Source: a virus
DNA length: 29,090 nt
Strand: one strand, 5' to 3'
IMG/VR virus record: IMGVR_UViG_3300035670_000999
Location: 1 to 29,090 of that record
Part shown: one piece after another, positions 1 to 7,627 of the stretch
How positions within the stretch are numbered: the stretch's first letter is position 1
Layout of the letters: every line of letters starts with the position of its first letter
Position numbers and translations under genes: made by a program
The notes under the pieces: model-generated
Database searches by the model: none
Seen by the model: only the letters and a program-made list of their open reading frames with translations
Told to the model about the DNA's origin: nothing

Positions 1-267
1 AAAACCCTAATTGTATATTTTCCAATTAAAAAAAACGACCTGTACACCGTTAAACCCTACGAACCACACATTTTGGCGCTACAAACAATCGATGGTTTTA
101 TATCCTATTACTGGCTTATGCTTGTAGAATACGACCAGGATACATCCCTGGCCTACGAAGCCGCCGAACGTGCCCACAAACGCTATTTTGGCCAACCCAA
201 ATACAGCGGAATCGATTCATTCCGTGCAGCCATGAGCCGCCACCTTAAAAAAATAAAAAATACTTAA
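1..267 (+). CDS. Hypothetical protein, C-terminal part only
   Basis: This reading frame is open from the first base of the window to a TAA at 265-267, so the 5' end of the gene is outside. The visible 88 residues contain an aromatic stretch (ISYYWLMLVEYDQD) followed by a basic, helical-looking tail rich in Ala, Arg and Lys. A TTG at 73 could act as a start, but open frame upstream of it makes a partial gene more likely. Its place just before the portal gene suggests a small packaging-module protein or the end of one. I do not recognise the family, and it lacks features that would mark it as a terminase nuclease domain. Confidence 0.55.
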   Translation, partial: KTLIVYFPIKKNDLYTVKPYEPHILALQTIDGFISYYWLMLVEYDQDTSLAYEAAERAHKRYFGQPKYSGIDSFRAAMSRHLKKIKNT

Positions 268-328
268 CAATGTTAATCAAACATTGTAATACAATTCTTT
301 ACATTTGTAGCAAATATCGTTACAAATG
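267..328 (+). promoter_or_regulatory. Promoter/operator-like region in front of the portal gene
   Basis: A perfect 8-bp inverted repeat (ACAATGTT at 267-274, AACATTGT at 280-287) is followed by TACATTTG at 300-307, which matches the Bacteroidota -7 consensus TAnnTTTG. No good TTTG -33 element lies 19-21 bases upstream, so the promoter match is partial. A second inverted repeat, CATTTGTA (302-309) with TACAAATG (321-328), runs into the portal ATG at 326. The 14-base word TCTTTACATTTGTA at 296-309 recurs in the lysogeny switch at 23294-23307. This may be a late promoter under repressor or activator control; that role is inference. Confidence 0.4.
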
Positions 329-1546
329 GGCGAATTTTCTTTACATCTGTTCGGCAAAAAATTAATCGATTACCGCTCCGGGTCACTCGAAAACCCTCAA
401 TATTCGTTAACAGACCCAAACGTTATCGATTATCTTTTCGGCGAACAGGGAGGCGTAATCAACATTAACCACGATACAGCTCTCAATTACTCCGCCGTTT
501 GGCGGGCCGTAACCCTCTTATCCGGCCATATCGCGTTCTCCCCCAAACACGTTTTTATTAAAACCGATGAAGGCCGCAACGTGGCCACAAACCACCCGGT
601 GGATAAACTTATTTACCGCCGCCCCAGTTATACGATGTCATCGTTCATCTGGTTCGAGCGCCTCATGCAATACCTGTTACTCTGGGGCAACGCGTATGCC
701 ATCATCCAGCGGAATAGTTATTACGAACCCATTAACCTCCCGTTGGTAAAACCTTCCGATGTGGATGTGGTCGAAAAAAACAACGGGTTGTATTACAAAA
801 TAAACGGGTACAGCAAACCGCTACCGGCCACCGAAGTCATCCACGTTCCCGGGTTTGGCGACGGCATTAAAGGCAAAGACCCCATTACAGTGGCCCGCGA
901 AAGCATCGAAGGCGGTTTAATTTACCAGAAAACCGGTAACAAATTCTTTGAGAACGGCTATCTAAACGACCGTTTTTTGTCGTTGCCCGGTAAACTGCCC
1001 GACAAAAACCGCGAAGCCTTCCTCGAAAGCCTGAAAAAAGCATACCAGGGAATGAAAAACGCCGGAACTCCCATGCTTCTGGAAGGCGGTGCCGAGTTGA
1101 AAAGCATCGGCATGCCACCCGAAAACATGCAGTTTTTACAGAGCAAAAAGCACCATATTTCCGAAATTGCCCGCTGGTTTGGCGTGCCTCCCCATAAACT
1201 GGCCGACCTCGAACGCTCCACAAACAACAACATCGAGCACCAGGGAATCGAATACGTTACTGATGCCCTTTTGCCGTGGACCGTCCGCATCGAACAGGAA
1301 TTTAATTATAAGCTATTTACCGAGGAGGAACAGGAAAACCATTACGTAAAATTCAACCTGAACGCGCTTATGCGGGGCGACCTTCGCACCCGGTCGGAAT
1401 ATTACAGCAAAGCCACCGGAGGGCGCCCGTGGATGACCCCCGACGAAGTCCGCGAACTGGAAGACACAAACACCCGCGGAGGAAAGGCCGATGAGCTTGT
1501 CGACCCGGCAAACATCGTCGGTAACAATGTGAACCCCCAAAATTAA
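326..1546 (+). CDS. Portal protein, HK97 family
   Basis: The 406-residue protein has the usual length for an HK97-type portal, which forms the dodecameric ring at one capsid vertex through which DNA is packaged and to which the tail joins. Recognisable family features are the N-terminal segment NYSAVWRAVTLLSGHIA, the motif LLLWGNAYAIIQR near residue 120, and the C-terminal stretch IARWFGVPPHKLADLERSTN followed by IEHQGIEYV, a hallmark of the family. The ATG at 326 follows an A-rich leader without a Shine-Dalgarno sequence. Prohead protease and major capsid genes follow directly in the canonical order. Confidence 0.96.
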   Translation: MGEFSLHLFGKKLIDYRSGSLENPQYSLTDPNVIDYLFGEQGGVININHDTALNYSAVWRAVTLLSGHIAFSPKHVFIKTDEGRNVATNHPVDKLIYRRPSYTMSSFIWFERLMQYLLLWGNAYAIIQRNSYYEPINLPLVKPSDVDVVEKNNGLYYKINGYSKPLPATEVIHVPGFGDGIKGKDPITVARESIEGGLIYQKTGNKFFENGYLNDRFLSLPGKLPDKNREAFLESLKKAYQGMKNAGTPMLLEGGAELKSIGMPPENMQFLQSKKHHISEIARWFGVPPHKLADLERSTNNNIEHQGIEYVTDALLPWTVRIEQEFNYKLFTEEEQENHYVKFNLNALMRGDLRTRSEYYSKATGGRPWMTPDEVRELEDTNTRGGKADELVDPANIVGNNVNPQN

Positions 1547-1554
1547 CACACATC

Positions 1555-2202
1555 ATGAAACAAAGAGAAATAAAGGAAAACATAGAACAGCGCTTTTTCG
1601 AGTTGGAAGATGCCTTCGAAACCCGCGTGGTGGATGAAAATACCTATATCCGCGGTTACGCCGTCAAATACAACGAATTAAGCAGGCCGATTGGCTGGGG
1701 ATTCCGCGAAAAGTTCAGCCCCGGCGCCTTCGATAACGTGTTAAAGAACGATTATCGCAATGTGGTGAACGACACGGTTTGCCTTTTCCAACACAACCCA
1801 TTATATGTGCTGGGGCGCCGGTCATCCGGTACGCTCCAGATTGGGAGCGACGAAAAGGGATTGTGGTACGAGGTTAAACTCCCCAAAACCAGCGCCGGAA
1901 ATACGGTCCGCGAATTAATCGACCGCGGCGACCTTCGCCACAGTTCTTTTGCCTTTTTGGTGGAAACCAAAGGCGAAACATGGGAAGAAACCGAGGAGGG
2001 CGAATTTCGCACCATCGAAAAAGTACGCTACCTGAAGGACGTTTCCCCCGTAACCGACCCGGCTTACCCGCAAACCGAAGTAGCCCGCCGCAGTTACGAA
2101 ACATGGAAAACCGAAAACACCCCGGAAACAGATTCACAATGGCAGGCCGAAGGCCGCGCCCGCGAAATACAATTACATGAAATGTTAACTCAATTAAAGT
2201 AA
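1555..2202 (+). CDS. Prohead maturation protease, HK97 (S78) family
   Basis: A 215-residue serine protease that trims the scaffold (delta) part of capsid subunits during head maturation. Family signatures are the N-terminal GYAVKYNELSRPIG, EKFSPGAFDN, LFQHNPLYVLGR (His80 as likely catalytic base) and the segment LRHSSFAFLV, where Ser130 or Ser131 corresponds to the nucleophile region. The sequence DVSPVTDPAYPQTEVARRS near the C-terminus is also typical. It lies 8 bases after the portal gene and ends one base before the major capsid start, consistent with one cotranscribed head operon. Confidence 0.95.
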   Translation: MKQREIKENIEQRFFELEDAFETRVVDENTYIRGYAVKYNELSRPIGWGFREKFSPGAFDNVLKNDYRNVVNDTVCLFQHNPLYVLGRRSSGTLQIGSDEKGLWYEVKLPKTSAGNTVRELIDRGDLRHSSFAFLVETKGETWEETEEGEFRTIEKVRYLKDVSPVTDPAYPQTEVARRSYETWKTENTPETDSQWQAEGRAREIQLHEMLTQLK

Positions 2203-2203
2203 A

Positions 2204-3412
2204 ATGAACACACAGGATTATTTGAAACAACTCAAAGAAAAGCGCGGCAAGCTTCATTTCGAAATGAAAAAGCTGAACGATGCCGCTGTTGAAGGAAAAC
2301 GCGGTTTCAATGCCGACGACTGGAGCAAATGGGAAAAAATGGGCAACGATTTCCAGGAGCTTGAAAAAGAAATCGAACGTCAGGAGCAGATAATGGAACA
2401 GGATGCCCGCCTGGCAAAGGTAGACCTCGAACGCGAGGAAACCCGCCGCAAAGGCGAAAGCCGCGAGGAGGCAGTGGTGAAAGAGTCCCTCAGTTTCCGT
2501 GATTGGTTCCTGAAACAGCCCGCCGGGGGTTCACCCGTCGAAATCAGGCTGTTGGAAAAAGCCAACGAAGGCGCCTACGCTGTGCCTGTTGGTTTCATGA
2601 ACAAGGTCGAGGAAGCCATGCTGGCTTTTGGCGGTATTTATGCCAATGCCGATGTTTATAAGACGAACACCGGTAACGACATCACTTACCCCACCATCAA
2701 CGACACCGGCAACAGCGGCGCCGTATTGGCCGAAGCCACCACCATCGGCAACTCCGTCGACCCCACGCTCGGCAGCTTAACCCTGAAAGCGTACAAAATC
2801 AGTTCAACGCCCATCCTGGTTTCTCATGAAATGTTGCAGGATAACGCCATTGAACTGGAAAACCGTATCGCGGTAATGATTGCCACCCGTATCATGCGCG
2901 GTGCAAACGCATTATGGACCACAGGAGCCGGAACCACCACCATACAGGGGGTTGTGACAGGCGCCACCAGTTCCAGCGTTGCCCCTGCCGCCACCTCGTT
3001 TACCTATAACAACCTGGTCGACCTGATGCACTCTGTTGACCCGGAATACCGTACAAACGGAAAATGGATGTTCAACGACAGCACACTGAAGGCCATCCGC
3101 AAACTGGTCGACGGCGACAGCCGCCCGTTGTGGCAGCCCAATGTAATTTTAGGCGAACCGCCTCTGTTGCTGGGTAAACCCTACATCGTAAACCAGAGCA
3201 TGGCCAGTGTAGGCGCAAACGCAAAATCCGCCCTGTTTGGCGATTTCAGCAAATACCTCATTCGTGAAGTGAAAAATCCGTTGTTCCTCCGTTTGAAGGA
3301 ACGCTATGCCGACCTGGGCGAAGAAGCGTTCATCATGTTCAAACGGTTTGATGGGCAGGTAGTCGATGCCGGTACGCATCCAATCAAATACTGGACACAC
3401 GCAGCAAGTTAA
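2204..3412 (+). CDS. Major capsid protein, HK97 fold
   Basis: A 402-residue protein with the two-part layout of HK97 capsid precursors. Residues 1 to about 95 are a charged, predicted coiled-coil delta (scaffold) region, followed after a linker by the shell domain starting near NEGAYAVPVGFMNKVEEAML. The shell part carries typical segments such as TGNDITYPTINDTGN, ISSTPILVSHEMLQD, ANALWTTGAG and WMFNDSTLKAIRKL, and ends with LKERYADLGEEAFIMFKRFDGQV. The neighbouring protease would cleave between the two parts. The gene is followed by hairpins and a terminator-like element at 3424-3533. Confidence 0.96.
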   Translation: MNTQDYLKQLKEKRGKLHFEMKKLNDAAVEGKRGFNADDWSKWEKMGNDFQELEKEIERQEQIMEQDARLAKVDLEREETRRKGESREEAVVKESLSFRDWFLKQPAGGSPVEIRLLEKANEGAYAVPVGFMNKVEEAMLAFGGIYANADVYKTNTGNDITYPTINDTGNSGAVLAEATTIGNSVDPTLGSLTLKAYKISSTPILVSHEMLQDNAIELENRIAVMIATRIMRGANALWTTGAGTTTIQGVVTGATSSSVAPAATSFTYNNLVDLMHSVDPEYRTNGKWMFNDSTLKAIRKLVDGDSRPLWQPNVILGEPPLLLGKPYIVNQSMASVGANAKSALFGDFSKYLIREVKNPLFLRLKERYADLGEEAFIMFKRFDGQVVDAGTHPIKYWTHAAS

Positions 3413-3469
3413 CGAATCCTTTTCAGGCTGTTGCCTGGCCGATATAACGGCACGATTTGGTTTTTTCAT

Positions 3470-3493
3470 AGTTAGGTTTTTAGTTAGGTTTTT
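3470..3493. repeat. Two tandem copies of a 12-bp direct repeat
   Basis: AGTTAGGTTTTT occurs at 3470-3481 and again, with no gap, at 3482-3493. It lies in the spacer between the major capsid gene and the downstream connector operon, just before the terminator-like hairpin. It is short enough to be a slippage product; a regulatory role is possible but not shown. Confidence 0.8.
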
Positions 3494-3498
3494 GAACG

Positions 3499-3531
3499 AA
3501 AGGGCGCGGGCACATCGCCCCGCCCTTTTTT
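3499..3531 (+). terminator. Rho-independent terminator after the capsid gene
   Basis: AAAGGGCG at 3499-3506 pairs perfectly with CGCCCTTT at 3521-3528. A further GGG/CCC pairing is possible inside, and the T run extends to 3531. A smaller perfect hairpin, CAGGC-TGTT-GCCTG, sits upstream at 3424-3437. Together they likely reduce transcription from the highly expressed capsid gene into the connector genes or protect the capsid mRNA 3' end. Confidence 0.7.
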
Positions 3532-3543
3532 AAAAAAGCAAAA

Positions 3544-4146
3544 ATGGCCCTGAAATTATATACAGCTCCGGTTTACGAACCCTTCACCCTTCCACAGGTA
3601 AAAGAGTTTTTGCGCCTGCCTTCCACCTTCACCGGCGAAGACGACGCGCTGAACTGGTTCATTAAAGCCGCGCGTTCCGTGGCCGAATCCAGGACCAACC
3701 GGGCACTGGTGCCGCAAACCTGGAAACTGACTTTAAATAAATTCCCGGCTTCCGGGGTTATCGAATGCAACAAAAACCCGCTCGTATCCGTTTCATCCAT
3801 CGTTTACATCGATTCCGACGGCACTTCGCAAACCTGGTCCTCCTCAAATTACATTGTCGACGACCAGCGCGAACCCTGGCGGATTACTCCGGCGTATGGC
3901 GAATCATGGCCATCAACCCAACCCCGCATTAATGCCGTTACCGTTACATTCATTGCAGGCTATTCCACCGTCGAAAAAATACCGTACAACATCCAGCAGG
4001 GCATGCGGCTCGTTATTGGCGATTTCTACAAACACCGCGAAAACATCGTTATCGGCCGTATGGTGAACGAAATTCCACGCGCTGCAGAATGGCTGTTCGA
4101 CCTCGAACGCATCGAAGACCACCACACCGGAAATTACACAGGATGA
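3544..4146 (+). CDS. Head-tail connector, phiE125 gp8 / HK97 gp6-like
   Basis: This 200-residue protein resembles the phage head-tail adaptor family typified by phiE125 gp8 and HK97 gp6, which forms a ring below the portal. Features are LPQVKEFLRLPSTFTGEDDALNWFIKAARSVAESRTNRALVPQTW at residues 17-62, the central beta-rich stretch NPLVSVSSIVYIDSDGT, and the helical end IPYNIQQGMRLVIGDFYKHREN. The gene is the first after the capsid terminator. Its TGA overlaps the ATG of the following glycosyltransferase in an ATGA junction, implying translational coupling. Confidence 0.88.
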   Translation: MALKLYTAPVYEPFTLPQVKEFLRLPSTFTGEDDALNWFIKAARSVAESRTNRALVPQTWKLTLNKFPASGVIECNKNPLVSVSSIVYIDSDGTSQTWSSSNYIVDDQREPWRITPAYGESWPSTQPRINAVTVTFIAGYSTVEKIPYNIQQGMRLVIGDFYKHRENIVIGRMVNEIPRAAEWLFDLERIEDHHTGNYTG

Positions 4147-5084
4147 AAAAACCGTATAAAATACTAACTTTTACTCCCGCCTGGCAACGTGCCGAAATAC
4201 TCGAAATTTGCCTTACCGGGTTAAAACGCCTCAAGGAATACAACCCGGAAAAATTTGAGATCACACCCTTTTTTATTGTTTCCGAAAAGCAAACCGAAGA
4301 ACAGGTGAAGCGGTTTGGGTTCAATACTTTTTTTTACAAAAATCAGCCTTTGGGCGAAAAGAAAAACGCCGGGTTGAATTACGCCCTCAAAAACTTCACT
4401 TTCGACTATGTGATGGAGCTTGGCTCCGACGACCTTATTGCCAATGAATACCTCGATTTTGTCGAACCGTATTTGGAGCAAAAAATACCGCTTTTTAATG
4501 TTTCCACGGTTTATTTTATCGATGCCCACGACGGCCACACCGCCAAATGGACCACAGAGGTGGTTCTGGGATTGGGCCGAATCATGACCCGCGAAGCCAT
4601 CGACAGCGTCCGCTCCGTGAAGTTTATTTTTAACGAACCCGCCGCGGGTCCCGATGTAAGTTACACCACAAAACGCGTATACCTGTTGCCCATTCGTTCC
4701 GCCCTGCATTACGAGAAAATAGGGGGCGGGAAAATCATGAACCACAACATTGAAATTTATCTGTGGAGTAACACCGGGGTTCGTGGCATGGATACCTTCA
4801 GCATGAAAACACTGGAGCGGAACGGCATTCAAAACACCATCATCCCATGCGACGAACCGTATTTGGTCGACATAAAATCAAATGAAAACCTGAATAAGTT
4901 CTCATCGTTCATCCCGCTTGGCGAAAAGGTAAGCGATGTAATGCGGTATTTCCCCGAAGCTGAAACCGTTGTTTCCATGCTCGAAAACCGGGCAGGGAAA
5001 TTAATTGCCGAAGCCTACGACATTTTAGCCCGTACCGGAAATCATGCAAAACAAGATTCTGTTTCCGTAATGAATGAAATATAA
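4143..5084 (+). CDS. Glycosyltransferase, GT-A / family 2-like
   Basis: A 313-residue protein starting at the ATG of the ATGA overlap at 4143; an in-frame ATG at 4089 would lie inside the preceding gene. The N-terminus KILTFTPAWQRAEILEICLTGL and the segment GEKKNAGLNYAL (71-82) followed by MELGSDDLIA (91-100) fit a GT-A nucleotide-sugar binding fold, with Asp96-Asp97 as the likely metal-binding DxD-like site. GRIMTREAIDSV further on matches a common acceptor-side region. A glycosyltransferase inside a head-tail connector operon is not needed for assembly. It probably decorates a virion protein or DNA, or modifies the host surface; sugar and acceptor are unknown. Confidence 0.82.
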   Translation: MKKPYKILTFTPAWQRAEILEICLTGLKRLKEYNPEKFEITPFFIVSEKQTEEQVKRFGFNTFFYKNQPLGEKKNAGLNYALKNFTFDYVMELGSDDLIANEYLDFVEPYLEQKIPLFNVSTVYFIDAHDGHTAKWTTEVVLGLGRIMTREAIDSVRSVKFIFNEPAAGPDVSYTTKRVYLLPIRSALHYEKIGGGKIMNHNIEIYLWSNTGVRGMDTFSMKTLERNGIQNTIIPCDEPYLVDIKSNENLNKFSSFIPLGEKVSDVMRYFPEAETVVSMLENRAGKLIAEAYDILARTGNHAKQDSVSVMNEI

Positions 5085-5419
5085 TGCAAATCGGCCAGTT
5101 AAATAAACAAATTACGCTGTACACCGCTTCCACCACCACGCTCAGCAGCGGACAAAAACAGGTTTCATTCACCGAAGAAATTACCGTTTTTGCCAACGTG
5201 GAATACATGGGAGGCGGCGAAAGCTACGAAGCCGATCAGAAAGTGGCCGATAACCGCGTGGTATTTACCATCCATAACACCATTACCGATTTAAGCAAAC
5301 AGCGGAAAGTGGTGTATGATTCCGAAGATTACGAAGTAACCCGGATTTACCCGGTGGAAGACGACTATTTTTTAAAAATTGAAGCCCGGGTACGAGATAA
5401 TTCAAATGTGGGAATATGA
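5084..5419 (+). CDS. Head closure / head-tail adaptor protein
   Basis: A 111-residue, beta-rich protein resembling the SPP1 gp16 / HK97-type head closure family, which plugs the connector and contacts the tail. It begins MQIGQLNKQITLYTAS, which is the usual opening of this family. It continues through VFANVEYMGGGESYEADQKV and a C-terminal VYDSEDYEVTRIYP. Its start overlaps the glycosyltransferase stop in TAATG, and its end overlaps the next gene by four bases (ATGA). Such tight joints show that the foreign-looking genes on either side are translated within the connector operon. Confidence 0.88.
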   Translation: MQIGQLNKQITLYTASTTTLSSGQKQVSFTEEITVFANVEYMGGGESYEADQKVADNRVVFTIHNTITDLSKQRKVVYDSEDYEVTRIYPVEDDYFLKIEARVRDNSNVGI

Positions 5420-5724
5420 AAATTGGGTTTGATTACGACGGTACGTTAACCGAAGAAAAATACAGGCAGTTGGCTTTAAAATTTTTGGAATCGGGAAACC
5501 AGGTAGTGGTAATCACTTCCCGTTTGCAAAAAAGCAAATATTATAACAACGAAATACTGGTTTCCGACGTGGAATCGCTGGAAATTGTAAAAGAGGACAT
5601 AACATTCACAAACGGAGCGTTAAAATACAATTTTGTACAGGACGTTGATTTGTTTTTCGATAACGATTTAGTTGAAGTTGAATTGATTGAAAAAAATACA
5701 GGTTGCATCGCAATTAAAGTATAA
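5416..5724 (+). CDS. Small HAD-superfamily phosphatase
   Basis: A 102-residue protein with a minimal haloacid dehalogenase fold. Motif I is FDYDGTLT (Asp6, Asp8), motif II VVITSR (Thr34/Ser35), motif III a lysine (Lys70), and motif IV LFFDND (Asp82, Asp84). All four catalytic elements appear intact, so it should be an active phosphohydrolase; the substrate cannot be predicted because no cap domain is present. It is AT-richer than its neighbours and unrelated to virion assembly, so it looks like an acquired accessory gene. Its closeness to the glycosyltransferase makes a sugar-phosphate or nucleotide substrate plausible, but that is speculation. Confidence 0.85.
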   Translation: MKIGFDYDGTLTEEKYRQLALKFLESGNQVVVITSRLQKSKYYNNEILVSDVESLEIVKEDITFTNGALKYNFVQDVDLFFDNDLVEVELIEKNTGCIAIKV

Positions 5725-6329
5725 TGGGGTATTGGAAAAATAGAGGCATGTACGAACGGAGGGTAAAACCTTCTCCGATTGTACAACCATCTTCCGGTAA
5801 AGCTGTACAACTTACTGAGGAAGGGTTCGATACATGCGTCAAATTTTTAAAGGAATTGGATGAACGGGTAAACCGCAAACTGTTACAACGTGCCCTGGTC
5901 ATCGCAGCAAAACCGCTGGTAAGACAGGCCCGGGCTATTGCTCCCGAATGGCACAAAACTACAAAGGAATGGTGGGGCGAACAGCGTGATGTTCCACCCG
6001 GAACCCTGAAACGAAGCATTGGAACCATATTGCCTAAGTCAAAAAGCGATAAATTTCAATCCATGTTTATTGGCCCAAAAAAGACCAAACCGGGCCGTAA
6101 ACGGTTAAAGAACGATGCCTGGTTCCGACACATGGTCATCCGCGGAACAGCCGGGTACACCATTAAAAAAGGCCCGCGCCGTGGGCAGTTTATGCCCGGT
6201 CAGGAGCCAAACCCGTTCATGGACAAAGCTTATATGCAGGTTGGCGGAATGGTCGAAAACGAACTGAAAAACGCGGTAACAACCGCCGTAAACCAGTATT
6301 GCAAAAGCAAAGGAATAACGGTTTTGTAA
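5724..6329 (+). CDS. HK97 gp10-like tail/head completion protein
   Basis: A 201-residue protein with the layout of HK97 gp10 family proteins, which link the head connector to the tail tube. FDTCVKFLKELDERVNRKLLQRALVIAAKPLVRQARAIAP spans residues 33-73, followed by GTLKRSIGTI and the C-terminal NPFMDKAYMQVGGMVENELKNAV. The start overlaps the HAD gene stop (TAATG). Residues 1-30, with repeated Pro and basic residues, are longer than usual for the family. Position between head closure and DUF3168 genes agrees with the assignment. Confidence 0.85.
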   Translation: MGYWKNRGMYERRVKPSPIVQPSSGKAVQLTEEGFDTCVKFLKELDERVNRKLLQRALVIAAKPLVRQARAIAPEWHKTTKEWWGEQRDVPPGTLKRSIGTILPKSKSDKFQSMFIGPKKTKPGRKRLKNDAWFRHMVIRGTAGYTIKKGPRRGQFMPGQEPNPFMDKAYMQVGGMVENELKNAVTTAVNQYCKSKGITVL

Positions 6330-6385
6330 GGAAAAAGGCAAAAGGCAAAAGGCAAAAGTAAAAAGTGAAAAAGAAAAAGTAAAAC
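6330..6385 (+). repeat. Purine-rich tract with AAAAGGC repeats
   Basis: The whole gap between the gp10-like and DUF3168 genes is purine-rich on the plus strand apart from isolated C and T bases. It starts with three near-tandem copies of a 7-base unit, AAAAGGC, followed by AAAAGT/AAAAAGTG variants. No SD-like site decides the start at 6386; the A-rich tract itself probably serves as the translation leader. Its strand asymmetry is extreme compared with other junctions in this operon, most of which overlap. Confidence 0.75.
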
Positions 6386-6766
6386 ATGTTAGGAGCTTCC
6401 ATAAAAACAATAGTAGCCAGTGTGGTTCACGCGTATCCCATGCGTGCAGCACAAGGACAATCATTGCCCCTGGCCATTTACAACTTCATGAACGTAAGGG
6501 CTGAAAACGTGCAGCAGGGCCGCGCTGGTTTGCTGGAGGCCGATGTCCTGATTACCGTTCACGCCACAACATACGACGCAGCCGATACCCTGGCCTGGCA
6601 AATTGTCAACGCCATGGACCGCACCAGCGGAACTTACGCCAGCGAAGTGATAAAAGACATCCGTCACATGTCCGGCCCCGAAGACCTCTATCAGGACGAT
6701 GCAGATGTATACGGAAAAATAATTGAATTTAAAATTTGGGTAGAAAACGCAAATTATACAACGTAA
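6386..6766 (+). CDS. Tail completion protein, DUF3168 family
   Basis: A 126-residue protein matching DUF3168, which corresponds to lambda gpU / SPP1 gp17-like tail terminators that cap the growing tail tube. The pattern is SLPLAIYNFMNVRAEN, LLEADVLITVHATTYDAADTLAWQIVNAMD and the C-terminal DADVYGKIIEFKIWVE, all usual for the family. The gene directly precedes the tail tube gene, as is common. The ATG at 6386 follows a purine-rich leader. Confidence 0.85.
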   Translation: MLGASIKTIVASVVHAYPMRAAQGQSLPLAIYNFMNVRAENVQQGRAGLLEADVLITVHATTYDAADTLAWQIVNAMDRTSGTYASEVIKDIRHMSGPEDLYQDDADVYGKIIEFKIWVENANYTT

Positions 6767-6786
6767 ACGCATAAAATGTTAACACC

Positions 6787-7215
6787 ATGAGCAACACAAA
6801 CGAACAAATTTACAGCGATGTAATCCTGACCATAGGCGGAAAGCAATTGGCAGGTTACACCAGTTTCGATTATCAACTGGCGGTTGATATGATTGAAACC
6901 ACCAACCTTACCACCACCGGCGCCGTGAAAACGTACAAGGCAGGCCGGGCAGGCGAAACCATTTCCGTGGAAGGAATCCACGACCCGAACAAGGGCAGTA
7001 CCACATACAAAGATTTTTGGGACATTCGCGCCCTCGCCGTGGCAGGTACTTCCAGCAGCCTCGTAATTTACGAGAACGACAACAGCGGAGGCAAAAAAAT
7101 CACCCTTACCGGGTTGGTAAATAACGTTTCGGTTAAAAACCAGGACAACAGCGCGGTAAACATCAGCTGTTCGTTCCAGGTAACCGGAGCGTCCACAGTA
7201 GCATCGTACACCTAA
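6787..7215 (+). CDS. Major tail tube protein
   Basis: A 142-residue beta-rich protein, likely the subunit of the non-contractile tail tube. Family-like features are the N-terminal DVILTIGGKQLAGYTSFDYQLAVDMIETTN, a central strand pair around GRAGETISVEGIHDP, and the C-terminal VNISCSFQVTGAS. Position between the tail completion gene and the tail chaperone genes is diagnostic. A strong hairpin follows the stop codon, as often seen after abundant virion proteins. Confidence 0.85.
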   Translation: MSNTNEQIYSDVILTIGGKQLAGYTSFDYQLAVDMIETTNLTTTGAVKTYKAGRAGETISVEGIHDPNKGSTTYKDFWDIRALAVAGTSSSLVIYENDNSGGKKITLTGLVNNVSVKNQDNSAVNISCSFQVTGASTVASYT

Positions 7216-7223
7216 AACAATAT

Positions 7224-7250
7224 CCCTCCCCTGTTAACGGGGGAGGGCTT
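7224..7250 (+). terminator. Strong hairpin after the tail tube gene
   Basis: CCCTCCCC at 7224-7231 pairs perfectly with GGGGAGGG at 7240-7247 across an 8-base loop. Only three T residues follow after one C, so it is a weak intrinsic terminator at best. It could instead act as a 3' stabiliser or attenuator that makes tail tube mRNA more abundant than downstream mRNA. Confidence 0.6.
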
Positions 7251-7264
7251 TAACACCCCGTAAC

Positions 7265-7627
7265 ATGGAATTAACCATCAACGAACAGAAATACCCGGTA
7301 AAATTTGGCCTTGCAGCCATCCGGGGGTTTTGCCGCGAACGGAAAATTGATTTTCCTGAATTTCAGAAGATTTTCGGGAAAGTGGATATGAACGGCATTA
7401 CACTCGACACCATCGACAATGTGGCGCTGTTGATTTCACACGGTATTCGGCAGGGATTACGCGCTGAAAAACGCCCCTTCGATTACGATTTGGAGTTTGA
7501 TGACATTATCGACCTCCTGGAAGATGAAAACCAGTTAACCGCCGTGTTCGACGAGTTTGCCAAAAGCAACCCCGACCCGGCAGAGGCAGAACCGGGAAAC
7601 CCGAACCCGCCGGAAACGAACCAATAA
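7265..7627 (+). CDS. Tail assembly chaperone, short form (gpG-like)
   Basis: The 120-residue product sits between tail tube and tape measure, the place of lambda gpG. It opens MELTINEQKYPVKFGLAAIRGF and continues with a helical core and acidic segment DLEFDDIIDLLEDEN, resembling tail assembly chaperones of siphophages. The last 15 residues are Pro/Glu/Asn-rich and look like linker sequence. This fits a frame-shift design, in which the bulk product stops at the TAA at 7625-7627 and a minority continues in the -1 frame at GGGAAAC (7594-7600). Chaperones of this kind coat the tape measure protein during tail assembly and are absent from the finished virion. Confidence 0.85.
   Translation: MELTINEQKYPVKFGLAAIRGFCRERKIDFPEFQKIFGKVDMNGITLDTIDNVALLISHGIRQGLRAEKRPFDYDLEFDDIIDLLEDENQLTAVFDEFAKSNPDPAEAEPGNPNPPETNQ

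Noticed and set aside
4221-4832. 203-codon minus-strand frame under the glycosyltransferase
   Set aside because: The plus-strand gene has clear GT motifs and start/stop overlaps with its neighbours. The antisense product has no recognisable features.
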